Of a stretch of 64,000 bases of DNA, positions 46,012 to 57,248 are shown one piece after another (the stretch's first letter is position 1; every line of letters starts with the position of its first letter). The stretch is taken from NCBI GenBank assembly GCA_007570785.1, contig ML661885.1, positions 37,955,771 to 38,019,770 on the forward strand. Direction: 5' to 3'. The notes under the pieces are model-generated. The model did not search any database. It worked only from the letters and a program-made list of their open reading frames with translations, and was not told the DNA's origin. A program made the translations under genes and the position numbers. Source of the stretch: Antilocapra americana. Taxonomy: Eukaryota > Chordata > Mammalia > Artiodactyla > Antilocapridae.

Positions 46012-46533
46012 TTTGGGTTTTTAAATTATTTATTTATGTAATCTATGGCCGCACCGGGTCTTCTTTGCCATGCATGGGTTTTCTTTAGTTGCAGCGAATG
46101 GGGGCTACTCTCTAGTTGCTGTGCATGGGATTCTCCTTTCGGAGGCTTCTCTTGTTGAAGAGCAGGGGCTCTGGGGCACGTGGGCTTTAGCAGTTGGGGC
46201 ACACGGGCTCAGTTGCTCCTCAGCATGTGGAATCCTCCTGCACCATGGATCCAGCCAGTGTCCCCTACATTGGCAGACAGTTTCCCCACCGCTGGACCAC
46301 CAGAAGTGAAAGTGAAAGTCCCTCAGTCGTGTCCGACTCTTTCCAACCCCATGGACTGTAGCCCGCCAGGCTCCTCTGACCATGGAATTCTCCAGGCAAG
46401 AGTACTGGATCGGGTAGCCATTCCCCTCTCCAGGGATCTTCCCGATCCAGGGATCGAATCTGGGTCTCCTGAATTGCAGGCAGACGCTTTACCGTCTGAG
46501 CCCCCAGGAGTGACGGACCACCAGGGAAGTCCC
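46012..46533 (-). mobile_element. CHR-type SINE inside MLT1, itself interrupted
   Basis: Reverse long-subtype SINE (46012..46303 plus 46515..46533). Diverged repeats aattcttgttgcttttcagt (45993..) and aattcttgctattttcggt (46534..) flank it. A Bov-tA lies within it. Confidence 0.87.
46304..46514 (-). mobile_element. Bov-tA SINE inside the CHR-type SINE
   Basis: Full reverse SINE ('tgaaagtgaaagtccctcag' … 'gtctgagcccccaggagtgac'). Exact ggaccaccag at 46294..46303 and 46515..46524. Confidence 0.95.
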
Positions 46534-46552
46534 AATTCTTGCTATTTTCGGT

Positions 46553-46605
46553 GATCCTGTCTCTGGTACTTTGTTGCACCAGCCCTAGAAAATTAGCACA
46601 ATTAG
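46553..46605 (+). mobile_element. MLT1-type LTR, right end
   Basis: 'ctggtactttgttgcaccagccctagaaaattagcac' is the usual LTR 3' end. Confidence 0.82.
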
Positions 46606-47839
46606 TTTCCAAGAGAAAGGACTAGCAGAAATCAGAGGTAGTGACAGGTGACTGAATCCTTTCTCAAGTGGCCCTGCTTGGGGAAGACAGACATGAGATA
46701 TCAACAGAGTAAACTCCCCAGCTCACTCACTGAGGAATCTTTGATCCCAGTGTCATCACTTGATTTTGAGGCCTGGGACAGAGCCCCATGCGCCACTTTC
46801 AAGCACCATTTTTTTTTTTTTTTAAGGAAGGAATTTAGCTTACACAAGAACAAGGAAATGTATTGACAAACTTCAGACTTTGATCAATTAAGGAGATAAA
46901 GGAGATATGTTACAACTTGGGGATAACTACTACAATAGAAAGAGAATGCAAAAGCTCCAAACTAGAATTCAGGAAAACATCAGAAGTGAGAAAAACAGTA
47001 ATCTAGAAGCTGAAAAGAGGTGGGGGAAATAGAGAAGTTGGGAGAAGGAAATTTGAAGAATTCCACTGGTCCATTTCTCAGCAGAAGTAGGAGGTGCCAT
47101 GCTCCCCTGGGAGGAAGGGGCCAGTGATGGGAGGGAATGGCGGCCTGCAGAGGGGGGTGAAGGTTTGGAGGGTCAGTGAAAGGACAGGGAGATGAGGCCA
47201 ATCTAGTCTGAGTCAGAGGACCGGTTTGCAGTCATCAGGACCTGGTTGAGGATTAAACTCACGGTTTGGGAGGAGAGCCAATCAGCTATAAAAGACTAAC
47301 TCAGGCAGAAAGTTGCTTGGTGAGAACAGATTCGGAGCACAAAGAAGGAGAAGGTGTTGAGGCTGTTCCAACCAAGCTTTGGAGCCGAGAAGCCCAGGAC
47401 AGGAAGACTGCTCTAGTCTGTGTCATGACACGTGTGTCCTCCCTTTAGAGAGGGCTGGAGAAAAAACCGAGCATTCCTGTGACTCAGATCCTGCCTTGAT
47501 CACTCTCTAGAGGCAGGTCTACGTCAGGCAAGTTACAGATCAACCAAGCAAATGGCAGCTCTCGGAGCCGATGGGCCTCCCAGGGCTGCCCCCTATCCCC
47601 ATGGCGCTGTATTGTCAGCAGCCCAGCAGCCACCAGGTCTCTGGGGATGAGTCACCACTTCTGGTTGTCCCTCTCATCTAGGTTGAGATGGCTTGGCTTC
47701 AAGTTCAGAGGTGACGTCTTACTGTGTTTTTTGTCCATCATCCCTATGTACATTTCATTTTGAATCCTCTGGGCCTGTTTGGAAGGAACAAAGGGTGGCA
47801 GAAGGTAGCACAGACTGAAGGACATACGGACAGAATCCC
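46606..47839. other. Unique sequence
   Basis: 46809..46823 is a T-run. The rest is single-copy-looking without a defensible exon. Confidence 0.4.
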
Positions 47840-47990
47840 ACAGTCCCCAGCTGTGTGACTAAGCCTCTGTGAGTCAGCATTTTCTCACTCATAAATTAGG
47901 GCTTGAATGCTGGGAGACTGAATGAGATAATCTATAAAGCACCTATTTTACTGTCTGACACATTGTAGACACTCAGTAAATGGCAGCTCT
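47840..47990 (+). mobile_element. MIR SINE
   Basis: 'cagctgtgtgactaagcctc', 'ttctcactcataaattaggg', 'gacactcagtaaatggcag'. Confidence 0.65.
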
Positions 47991-48042
47991 CTTCCTCCGT
48001 AGTTCTCAAGATTTTCACCAGAATTCCGACTGGGGCTATGGC

Positions 48043-48088
48043 GTGGTAGGCAGAATAATGCCCCCACCCAGAATATTATTTAAATAAT
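48043..48088 (+). mobile_element. MLT1-type LTR, left end
   Basis: 'ggtaggcagaataatgcccccac' is the standard 5' start. Continues at 48360. Confidence 0.75.
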
Positions 48089-48100
48089 GCTCTTTTAATT

Positions 48101-48349
48101 TTTTTAAGATTTTTTTTTGATGTGAACCATTTTAAAAAAATCTTTATTAAATTTGTACAATATTGCTCCTATTTTGTTTTGGGGTTTGGTTTTTTGTTTT
48201 TCAGTTTCTTTTTTTGGCCACAAGACATGTTGGGTTTTAGCTCCCCAACTTGGGATGAGACCCATACTCCCTGCATTAGGAGGTGAAGTCTTTTTCAATT
48301 TTTCCTTTGGGAGATGAAGTCTTAACCACTGGACCATCAGGGAAGTCCC
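48101..48349 (-). mobile_element. CHR-type SINE with internal duplication
   Basis: Reverse SINE with T-rich tail first. A segment near 48281..48320 is partly repeated ('ggaggtgaagtc' and 'gggagatgaagtc'). tgctcttttaat (48089..48100) and tgctcttaat (48350..48359) flank it. Confidence 0.82.
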
Positions 48350-48359
48350 TGCTCTTAAT

Positions 48360-48905
48360 CCCTATAAGTAATAGGGTGTTCCCTAATACATATAATTCCA
48401 TAACACACTTAATCCCCTGTAAATGTACTAAGTTCCCTAGGAAAGGGGAATTAGGTTGCAGATGGAATCAAGGTTGCTGACTAAAACTCAAGTTGCTATT
48501 TTAAGCTGATTGTAAAGTAGATTATCCTGGATTATCCAGCATAATCACAAGAGTCCTTAAAAGTAGAAGGAGGCAGAAGAATAAGATTTAAAGGATGAAG
48601 TGTTTGCAAAAGGAAGGCACAGAGAGATGTAATTTCATTGGCTTTGAGGATGGAGGAAGAGGCCATAAACCAGGAAATGTGGGCAGCCTCTAGAAGCTGG
48701 AGAAGGAACTCTCCCCTAGAGTACCCAGAAAGGAACCCCGCCCTGCTGACACTTCAGGCCAGTAATTCACCCCCCTCTCCACCCCATCAGCTTTTAACCT
48801 ACAGACTGGAAGGTAATAAACTATGTTGTTTAAACTGCTACATGTATGGTAATGTTATAATAGCAACAGGAAATGAATATACCAGGTGTCATGGGGGTTT
48901 CTCCA
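48360..48905 (+). mobile_element. MLT1-type LTR, right part
   Basis: 'gattatcctggattatccagcataatcacaagag', 'ctttgaggatggaggaagaggcc', 'gaccaggtaataaac'-like 'ggaaggtaataaactatgttg', ending 'gcaacaggaaatgaatatacc'. Confidence 0.88.
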
Positions 48906-49126
48906 CCCAGACAACGTATGGGGATTCAGTCAGAAACGAACAGCGCTCTGCAAACTTGGCATCCCAACACCACCACGACTTCTATGCCTGGGACCAATCT
49001 GAGTCATCAATCACACACTTAGTCTGGTTGGGTGTATGGAGCAGGGGTGATAGAGCTGGGTAGGTCGTCACCCCAAGATCTGTGCTGGAAAAGAACTGAC
49101 CACTGCTAGCGATTCTGTGGTGACTG

Positions 49127-49347
49127 TTGCTGTTCAGTTACTAAGTCGTGTCCGACTGCAAACCCTGGACTGCAGCACACCAGGCCTCCCTGACCCTCAC
49201 CATCTCCCAGTTTGCCTAAGTTCGTGTCTATTGAATCGGTGATGCCAAGCAACCTTCTCATCCTCCGTTGCCCCCTTCTCCTTTTGCCTTCAATCTTTCT
49301 CAGCATCAGGGTCTTTTCCAATGATTCGGCTCTTCACATCAGATGAG
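49127..49347 (-). mobile_element. BovB LINE 3' end
   Basis: Reverse copy ('gttcagttactaagtcgtgtcc' … 'cttttccaatgattcggctc'), 5'-truncated, with small deletions. Confidence 0.92.
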
Positions 49348-50079
49348 CCCTAAATGGCCCACGTGCTGCAGAGGCCTCCTGACACCCAGGTCAGGGAGGC
49401 TCTCCCGCTGGTCCCTATTTTCTACTTGACTTCTCTCTGGGCCCTGCAGCGAGTCACGAGGAAGAAGGGAAGAGCTTGGAGGGTGCTGAAGCTGGAAGCC
49501 TCCTTCCTTGAACTGCCGCTGTGTGCGAGGCTGACACTCTGCATCGAAAATGCCTTGGAAACAGCCCCTGTGCCAGCCAGGCCTGGATTCTGCCAAAAAG
49601 TTTTGGAGGGAAGCATTCAAACCCACAGGCTGTATCTTCCCTGTGGCCAGGTGCGTGAGCCCTGGAGTAGTCAGGCTGGAAGACCCGGATGCAGGTTTGT
49701 GCAGTCAGCTCCCCAAGGACCCATGATGAGCAGTAACAGTGAGCCACTGGCATGGCCAGGCTCTGAGTGCTGAGCGCCACTTCCTTTGCCTTGGGCTTCA
49801 CTGTCTTCCATTCTCCATCTTGTAACGGCATTCCTCCCGCTAACCCACCCTGTCCTGCCTTTGACTTTATCTCTTAGTTATAAATCTGCTCCTCTCTCCA
49901 CCTGGTTTTAAGCAACTTCCCAATTCTGCAATCCCCCTCTCTTATCATTCTCTCTTGGGCTGTCAGGAATCCCAAGGCCTGGCCTGGGCCTCACATTCCC
50001 TCTGGCTGGGAGCAATGACTCACGGCTCCTGCAGTGGGTACAGCCACCCTTCCGTGATCAGGACCTGAGAATTCTGGAA
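49348..50079. other. Unique GC-rich sequence
   Basis: Overlapping open frames on both strands (49339..49831). Plus-strand acceptor-like 'ctctctgggccctgcag' near 49449 and donor-like 'cag|gtgcgtgag' near 49649 bracket an open stretch, but no domain is recognised and it is antisense to the known gene. Confidence 0.35.
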
Positions 50080-50687
50080 CAATGGAAACAGTGACCGACT
50101 TTATTTTCTTGGGCTCCAAAATCACTGCAGATGGTAACTGCAGCCATGAAATTAAAAGATGCTTGCTCCCTGGAAGAAAAGCTATGACCAACCTAGAGAG
50201 CACGTTAGAAAGCAGAGACATTACTTTGCCAACAAAGATCTATCTAGTCAAGGCTATGGTTTTTCCAGTAGTCATGTATGGATGTGAGAGTTGGACTATA
50301 GAGAAAGCTGAGTGCCAAAGAATTGATGCTTTTGAACTGTGGTATTGGAGAAGACTCTTGAGAGTCCCTTGGACTGCAAGGAAATCAAACCAGTCAATCC
50401 TAAAGGAGATCAGTCCTGAATATTCATTGGAAGGACTGATGCTGAAGCTGAAGCGCCAATACTTTGGCTGCCTGAGGCAAAGGGTGACTCATTAGAAAAG
50501 ACCTTGAAGCTGGGAAAGACTGAAGGCAGAAGGAGAAGGGGACGACAGAGGATGAGATGGTTGGATGGCATCACCGACTGAATGGACATGAGTTTGGGTA
50601 AACTCCGGGAGTTGGTGATGGACAGTGTGCTGCAGTCCATGGGGTTGCAAAGAGTCAGACACGAGTGAGTGACTGAACTGAACTGAG
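50080..50687 (+). mobile_element. BovB LINE 3' end
   Basis: 608 bp of BovB ('caatggaaacagtgaccgac' to 'gactgaactgaactga'). The first ~137 codons are open (METVTDFIFLGSKIT…), then frameshifted near 50480 with a small deletion near 50620. Confidence 0.95.
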
Positions 50688-50807
50688 ACATCCCTAAGGC
50701 CCGAGACCCTAAGGCCACCCTCTATCACCCCCATCCATCTCAGTACCATTTCCAGCTCTCACTACTGAATATTCATCTCACAGTAATGATTTGCCCGCAG
50801 CCTCACC

Positions 50808-50930
50808 TGCCCAGTAAAACCATCAGCACCTTGAGGGCAGGAACGCATTGTCAGTGTTAGTCATCCAGGGAAGTGTTAGTCATGGTCCAAGCCTGGAGCC
50901 CAGTACAGCACCTGGCACATAACTGATGCC
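50808..50930 (+). mobile_element. L2-like 3' end
   Basis: 'caccttgagggcaggaacgc' … 'cagcacctggcacataactgatg'. Confidence 0.5.
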
Positions 50931-51289
50931 CACACAGTCATGATGACTCCACAGTGATCGCCTCAGATCCATTCTGGGACAAGAGAGTTTAACTGCATAC
51001 ACTCTGCCAGGAACCAGCTGTCTGCCTGTAGAGAAACCTCCTCTACTAACAGCTGGAAAATGAGGAGGCTGGGCCAGGCTTAGGGCATGTCTGAGGCTCC
51101 TGTTCTGCTAGAAGTCTGTGACTCCTGGTAGAGCTCATTGTGCTCCTGTGACCCTGTAATTGGTAGACTTATTTGTAAGGAACAATTGCCCCAAAGCTGG
51201 GAAAAGATGATAAATGTCATCCTAGGAATACCTCCTAACAAGTTCACCTAAAGGTCTTCGGGCTCCGGGGCCCCTGAAAGTCTAGACTT

Positions 51290-51466
51290 AGTGGTTCTTA
51301 TCTGGGACGATTGACCCCCTGAAACGTTTTGGTTATCAGCGGGGGGACAGCCACTGGTATCTTGTGGGTAGAGCCTGGGGACGTTGCTAAACATCCTATA
51401 ATGCACAGGACAGCCTCCGTAATAAAGGATTTCCAGGCCCAAAGCTACATTGCTGAGGGTGATAAA
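51290..51466 (+). mobile_element. MER5A-type DNA transposon
   Basis: 'ggttcttatctgggacgat', 'aacatcctataatgcacaggacagcc', 'gctgagggtgataaaccc'. Opposite orientation to the copy at 38893. Confidence 0.83.
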
Positions 51467-51699
51467 CCCTTTTCTAGAGCATGCAACTCTGTTCCCATGT
51501 TTGGTCTTGACCAAACATTTTACAATTCGGAGAATGGACAGTGTGTGATGAGTTTCTTTTCCACTGGCTAGACAGGATAACCCCAAAGACTATGTTTTTC
51601 TTTTCTTTTCTGCCCCATAGGCTACAACAAGTTTTATATTTAATAGCCTTACTTCAGCTTTCCTTCTATCCACTACCTATTAAAACAACAACAACCCGT

Positions 51700-51970
51700 T
51701 TTGAACGTCTCTGTTGGCCCAGTGTTTGAGATTTGGCCTCCAGTGCAAAGGACATCAGTTTGATCCCCATCTGGGAAGATTCCACGTGCTGCAGGGCAGC
51801 TAAGCCTGTGCCCCCAGAGCCTGTGCTTCCCACCAGCGGAAGCCACCGCAATGAGAAGCCCGCACACCGCAACTAAAGAGTAGCCCCTGCTCGCTGTCAC
51901 TAAAGAAGGCCTTCCTGCAGCAACAAAGACCCAGCACAGCCAAAATAAAGACAAATCAAAGAAAGAAATG
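51700..51970 (+). mobile_element. CHR-type SINE, long subtype
   Basis: Diverged head, then 'gcagggcagctaagcctgtg', 'gaagcccgcacaccgcaac' and 'caaagacccagcacagccaaaataaag'. Confidence 0.83.
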
Positions 51971-51972
51971 GA

Positions 51973-52086
51973 AGGGACTTCCCTGGTGACCTAGTGGTTA
52001 GGACTCTGCACTGCAGGGGACATGGATTCAAACCCTGCCAAGGAACCAAGACCCCACATGGCGTAGCCAAACAAAACAAAAAACCT
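51973..52086 (+). mobile_element. CHR-type SINE
   Basis: 'gggacttccctggtgacc' head directly downstream of the preceding SINE's A-rich tail, a typical tail-targeted insertion. Confidence 0.88.
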
Positions 52087-52540
52087 GTTTCTCATGTATT
52101 TTTCTGAGCTATTTTTAAAATTATATTTTGTTTTTAAATTTCTTATTTGTGTAGACTCGTACACAGTTGTACGACGTAATGCAGACAGCTCTCTGTGTCC
52201 TTTACCAGTGTCACCAAGAACCATATACAGGATCACAGCCAGGGTGCTGATGTGGGTACAGTCCATCTTACTCAGATGCCCCCAGCTGTACATGTATTCA
52301 TTTGTGCATTTGTATTTAGCCCTATCCACTTTCACACATATGTAGGTTCACAAAGCCATCTACACCATAGCCAAGACAGAATAGTTCCACCACCACAAGG
52401 ATTCCTGCTGCCCTTTCAGTGATCATACCAGCATATTCTCTTTTGACGTGGCTTTATCAGCCTGCTGTGATCCTTATTAATGAGTTAGACAGTAACAACT
52501 GTTTACTATTTGAATGAGAACATTTTGAAAAAATACACTT
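52087..52540. other. Possible old LINE remnant
   Basis: 'tctacaccatagccaagacag…ccaccacaaggattcctgctgccc' looks like a reversed degraded LINE 3' region. Not classified. Confidence 0.3.
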
Positions 52541-52675
52541 TGGTTTTTTTTTTTTTTTAATATTTTGGCCGCACCTCGAAGCATATGGGATCTTCGTTTC
52601 CCAACCAGGGATGGGACCTGTACCCCCTGCATTGGAAGCACAGAGTCTTAATCACTGGGAAGCCAGGGAAGTCCT
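52541..52675 (-). mobile_element. CHR-type SINE
   Basis: Reverse short copy with T-tail ('tttggccgcacctcgaagc' … 'gaagccagggaagtcc'). Approximate TSD gaaaaaatacac / gagaaatacac. Confidence 0.87.
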
Positions 52676-52844
52676 GAGAAATACACGCTGACATATTCTT
52701 TTGCCATTATGAAGCTACCCTGCCTAAGCAGCAGCTCCAGGCTGAGCTCAGACGACAACGGTAGACCAGTGCTTCCTAATTTCTCCGCCATTGACTATGT
52801 TAATGAAAACCATCATTCTATATGCCAGGAACACAGAATGGCCG

Positions 52845-53008
52845 TGAGAAAGCTACTCCTCTTCTTTGTGATTCAGTTTCTTCTTCTGAAAAATGGAAAC
52901 AATAACAGCCCCCATTTCAAAAAGTTCATGGACAATTCCACAAGTTAACAAACACAAAGCACTGAGAATATTGTGTGGCACATAAATCCTCAATAAATGT
53001 TAGTTGCA
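52845..53008 (+). mobile_element. MIR SINE
   Basis: 'gattcagtttcttcttctgaaaaatgg' … 'gtgtggcacataaatcctcaataaatg'. Confidence 0.72.
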
Positions 53009-53011
53009 ATA

Positions 53012-53178
53012 TGTTCTCTCATTTAATACCCCCAACTACCCTACTAGGTAAGTGCTCTTATTCCAATGCAACAGATGAGAAAACTGGAGATCAGAAAGTT
53101 CAGATAACTTTCCCAGAGTCTTAATCTAATAAGAGACAGAGTCAGGGTGAGAACTCTGGGCCCTGTGACTCCAAGTAT
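53012..53178 (-). mobile_element. MIR SINE
   Basis: 'aactaccctactaggtaagtg', 'gcaacagatgagaaaactggag', 'gagtcagggtgagaactctgg'. Tail-to-tail with 52845..53008. Confidence 0.72.
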
Positions 53179-53211
53179 CACCTCTGCCCCACTCCGTGGG
53201 ACTATCGTGCT

Positions 53212-53432
53212 TCTATGCTAAGTCACTTCAGTCGTGTCTGACTCTCTGTGATTCCATGGACTGGAGCCCGCCAGGCTCCTCTGTCCATGGGATTCTCCAG
53301 GCAAGAATACTGGCGTGGGTTTCCGTGCCCTCCTCTAGGGGATCTTCCCAACCCAGGGATCGAACCCACGTCTCTTACATCTCCTGCATTGGAAGGCAGG
53401 TTCTTTATCACCAGCATCACCTGGGAAGCCTC
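53212..53432 (-). mobile_element. Bov-tA SINE
   Basis: Reverse full SINE ('aagtcacttcagtcgtgtctg' … 'catcacctgggaagcc') with a short duplication near the B-box region ('tctcttacatctcc'). Confidence 0.93.
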
Positions 53433-54289
53433 CTGTGGGAATATTAGGCAGATGTATTCAGAGTTAAAACTAGAAACTCCAAAGGAACACAGGTTGCTGA
53501 GAAGGTGGGGATTTGACACAGGATAGGTGGCTATCAAAAAAACCGAAATTCTGAGATCCAGGTACCCCCAACATCTTATTTCTAGAGTTTGAGGACTGTC
53601 CCTCTGAAAAACATAAACCCAAAGGAAAATCTTTTGTAAAATGAATGAAAGAATATTTTTTCTAAAATTTCTTACCACATGAAGCTGGAAACACATAGGG
53701 GAAAGAAATCACTATTGATCAGCTCAAATTAATTCAGCACGCCTAGCAAAGGAAAGCTAGACAGCAGAAAGGCAGGGGTGGGACCCTGAGCCTCCACCCT
53801 TAGAAAGGAAAAGTTTTTGGTTCTTTCTTTATTGACATACTGATTTACACTGAGGCAAAATGAAAAACTTCCTGGATCATGACTAAGGCAAGACAAAATC
53901 CCAGCCAATCAGTAGCCTAGGAATTGAAAGCCTGGAGTTGGAAAAGGCTGGATCATGAGCAGAGATTAAGTCACCCTCACCAGTCCCTCCCATCTCAGCT
54001 TCTTGTAACTGGGACAGCACAGAGCAGAGGTTCCCAACGTTGTTGGGTGACAGGAATGAGATTCCTGGTGTGCTGCACAATGAGAAAAAGGCAGTCATGT
54101 AGCAGGTGTATGCAGATGCTCGGATGGCCCACGTCCCTTCTTAGCCAGATGGGGGTGCTCTGTCTCCTTCCTTAGCAATGGCTTCCTCCCCAACATACTC
54201 ACATCCCTCTCCCCGGCTTTATTTTCTCCCCATAGAACTCATGTCTACATACCATGTGCTTTCCTTATAATTTTTTTAATCCATCATGC
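53433..54289. other. Unique sequence
   Basis: No repeat or exon recognised. Confidence 0.4.
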
Positions 54290-54415
54290 CTCACTTAGAA
54301 TTTAAGCATGAGGGCAGAAATTTTTGTTTATTTTGTCACTCTAATATTCTCTAGTGCCTGGAATAATACCTGGCACATAATAGCTGTTCAATAAATATTT
54401 GTCAAATTAATTTAG
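54290..54415 (+). mobile_element. L2-like 3' end
   Basis: 'taagcatgagggcagaaat' … 'aatacctggcacataatagctgttcaataaat'. Confidence 0.6.
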
Positions 54416-54531
54416 AAATGGTTTTGTGTATGTGTGTGAAATATCCTTTCTGATGAAATAGTAGTAACAACAAAGGACAGGCCTTTTTCATGCCCTAAGG
54501 CAAAATTAATAATTAACAACTCTACTGGGGG

Positions 54532-54621
54532 AGAATGGATACATGTATATGTATGGCTGAGTCCCTTCACCGTTCACCTGAAACTATCACAACACTTGTT
54601 CATTGGCTATACCCCAATACA
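54532..54621 (+). mobile_element. L1 3' terminus, left part
   Basis: 'tggatacatgtatatgtatggctgagtcccttc' … 'attggctataccccaata'. Interrupted by a SINE; the tail 'aaaataaaaag' follows at 54840. Confidence 0.83.
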
Positions 54622-54826
54622 GGCTTCCCAGGTAGCTCAGTGGTAAAGAATGCACTTGCCAGACATGGGTTCAACCCCTGGGTTAGGAAGATCCTCTGGA
54701 GGAGGAAATGGCAACCCCCTCCAGTATTCCTGACTGGGAAATCCCTTGGACAGAAGAGCCTGGCTGGCTATAGTTCATGGGGTCTCAAAAACAGTCAGAT
54801 ATGCATTAGCAACTAAACAACAACAA
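54622..54826 (+). mobile_element. Bov-tA SINE with 13-bp TSD, inside L1 tail
   Basis: Flanked by ataccccaataca (54609..54621) and atactccaataca (54827..54839), one mismatch. Confidence 0.94.
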
Positions 54827-54992
54827 ATACTCCAATACAAAATAAAAAGTTTTTTAAAAACGGCAATGTATGATACCATTATGAACTCTTACACTTTTTT
54901 TCTCTTTTTAATTTTACACAATTAAAAATATTTTACTGACCCATGGATTCTAAAAGTTTAGGGCTCCAGGGACTCAGAGAATAGTTTTAGAA

Positions 54993-55168
54993 AAAGGTAG
55001 GCTTGGTTTGAACCTGGCTCTGCCAGCCATGTGATTTTGGGCAAGTTCCTTTATATCTTAAAGCCTCAATATTCTCACTTTCAAAACAGAAATAGTCATT
55101 GAGAGGATGATATATATGAAGCAAGGACCTGGTACAGAGTGAAGATAGTTCAGTGAATAAATGATGCT
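54993..55168 (+). mobile_element. MIR SINE
   Basis: 'gtttgaacctggctctgccagccatgtgattttgg' … 'gaggatgatatatatgaag'. Confidence 0.78.
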
Positions 55169-56011
55169 TACCATGTGGTTCAGCTCTGCCCACTGCAGGT
55201 TTTCTCCACTGAGGCCGCGTCTCAGAAGTCCTTTTGGGGTGCTCTCTTTGCTCCGGCTACACTGCTGACACCTGGGCCCAAGCCAGGCATGAGCCACCCA
55301 AAGTTTCCTGACATTCAAAGGAGCTAATCTTAACAGTATTTAACTCCCTTGCATAAATGATAAGCACTGAAAGGTTTCAAGGCACTACTTTCAAGTTGCT
55401 CAAGTCCACTTGGCTGGAGGTGGTGACTTCTGAGATCCATATAAATTAAGAGATTGATAAATGAATTCTTTTCCCCAGTATGACTAGGAAAGAGAGGAAT
55501 CAGGTCAGAAACCAGTGCCAAAAGGATATCCTTCAGAAATGATGATGAAACAATTCTGAAGTTAGAACATAAATAACTGAGGACACAGAAATCATTTCCT
55601 GTCAATTTGATTTGCATATATTTTTAATTTTTTGCTTTCATTCAAGCACAACTTGCCTTTTGTTGGAGTCCACAGTATTAGAAAGCTATATTAATGAAGA
55701 AAAATGAGTAAACTGGGAGTTGCAGAAGCAGAGAGGTGTTTCTGCTGCTTAGCCTTGATAAAGACAGAGCTGAGTCAGAACAGAGGGTGAGGAAAGTCTC
55801 TGGACTTTAACTGCTTAGGGGAAGGAGGGTATGATAAGTAACTGATGAGGGTAAAACAGTTCTGCAACATCTGACAGGCTCTGTCCTGAGTAATTTCATC
55901 CATGGAGATGGAGGTGGGCAAGCCTCCTTCAGCAATGGTTCCCATATTTTCAAAATGATCTGAAAAAATTGGGGGAACCATGGCCAGACTGCTAGCTGCC
56001 ATCTAATGTTG
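55169..56011. other. Unique sequence
   Basis: Contains a weak exon-like interval at 55172..55271 on the minus strand, described among rejected items. No repeat recognised. Confidence 0.4.
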
Positions 56012-56158
56012 CTGTCATTCAGTTGCTCAGTCATGTCTGACTGCAACACCATGGATGGTAGCATGCCAGGCTTCCCTTTCCTTCACCATCTCCCAGAGTT
56101 TGCTCAAACTCATGTTCATTGAGTGGATGATGCCATCCAACCATCTCGCCCTCTGTTG
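56012..56158 (-). mobile_element. BovB LINE 3' tip
   Basis: Reverse ~147-bp copy ('cattcagttgctcagtcatg' … 'ccaaccatctcgccctctg'). Confidence 0.9.
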
Positions 56159-56199
56159 AATGTTAGCCCTTTGCTTTTGCCTTAATAACAGAATCTTGG

Positions 56200-56598
56200 T
56201 TTTTAGCATGGCATGTTGCCACTCAGCTAAAAGACATTCCCCAGCTTCCCTTGCAGCTAGATGTGGTCATGTGACCAATTCTGACCAATAACATAGAAGT
56301 AATAAATGGTGCTACCAGGAAGTTTCCTTATAGGAAGGAGGCAGGTCCTTCTCCATTCTCTTCCCCTATCTTGACATCTGGAATGTGGATGCCATGCCTG
56401 GACCATAAGTTCAAAGGCCACCCGAGCATGGCAGGACAGTAAGCTCATGGCAAAGCATTGAGATAGAGGAAGCCTGGGTCCCTGTGGACTTGGGACTTGC
56501 CATATTGGCCCAGGAGGGAAACAGACATTTATCGTATTTTAAATCATTACTTTTCCAGGTTTCTTCTTCACAACTAAACCTAATCCTAATTGGCATAG
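56200..56598 (+). mobile_element. Old LTR-like repeat remnant
   Basis: 'cagcttcccttgcagctagatgtggtcatgtgacc' and 'gaagcctgggtccctgtgg' are hallmark strings of a dispersed mammalian LTR-type repeat. Family not named. Confidence 0.5.
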
Positions 56599-56607
56599 GT
56601 TTGGTTT

Positions 56608-56712
56608 TTTAAATTAATTAATTAATTTTAATTGGAAGTGAATTACTTTACAATATTGTAGTAGTTTTTGCTATATAGTGACATGAATTAGCCATGGGTG
56701 TACATGTTGACA
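56608..56712 (-). mobile_element. L1 3' end
   Basis: Reverse artiodactyl L1 terminus: 'ttttaattggaagtgaattactttacaatattg' … 'agccatgggtgtacatg'. The three ttaa repeats (attaattaattaatt) at the head replace a plain A-tail. Confidence 0.78.
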
Positions 56713-56965
56713 CAGGTTTTTTTATTTTGCCAAATAAACCTTTAAAATATCAAACTACTGCATATCATCCCACGATGAAATACCAAAATAAAGAATTGTC
56801 TTTTGAATTGAATAAATTTTTTTTAATTCATCCAATAACTACTGAACATTTACTATGTGGCCGGAACTGTAGTAGGGCCTGGAAGACAACAGGGACCATA
56901 GGAAGAAGACACAGCACTTACCCTTGTAGGGCTAACACTGCAGTGACACTATGGAAAGCTTGCCA
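56713..56965. other. Unique AT-rich sequence
   Basis: 56850..56940 is weakly MIR/L2-like ('tactatgtggccggaactgt'). No gene. Confidence 0.35.
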
Positions 56966-57208
56966 GGGACCTCCCTGGTGGCCCAGTGGGGAAGAATCTG
57001 CCTTCCAATGTTGGCAGGTGGCGAGGCGGGGATGGCAGGCACATGTTGGATCCCTGGTCAGGGAACTAGGATCCCACATGCCCCAGGGCAGCTGGACCTG
57101 CACACTGCAACTGGAGAAGCCCGCATGACTCAGTAAAAGACCCCCTCTGTCGCAGCTTAGACCCAATGCAGTCAAACATAATATGCATAAACAAATATTT
57201 TAAAAAAT
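56966..57208 (+). mobile_element. CHR-type SINE, long subtype
   Basis: 'gggacctccctggtggccc' head, extra GC-rich bases at 57020..57040, then 'gatccctggtcagggaactagg' and '…cagcttagacccaatgcag'. Confidence 0.88.
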
Positions 57209-57248
57209 GGAAGGAAGAATATCTTGCCAAACTGGCTGTTTCTCATTT

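Noticed and set aside
49449..49649. Plus-strand interval between an acceptor-like ctgcag and a donor-like cag|gtgcgtgag with an open frame
   Set aside because: No recognised domain, and opposing open frames cover the same GC-rich stretch. It is antisense to the supported gene and could be chance.
55172..55271. Possible 100-bp minus-strand exon with strong donor (ATG|gtaagc) and one open frame
   Set aside because: The donor sits at the end of a MIR, the acceptor is weak, the frame has no recognised homology, and its phases do not connect directly to exon 14117..14283.
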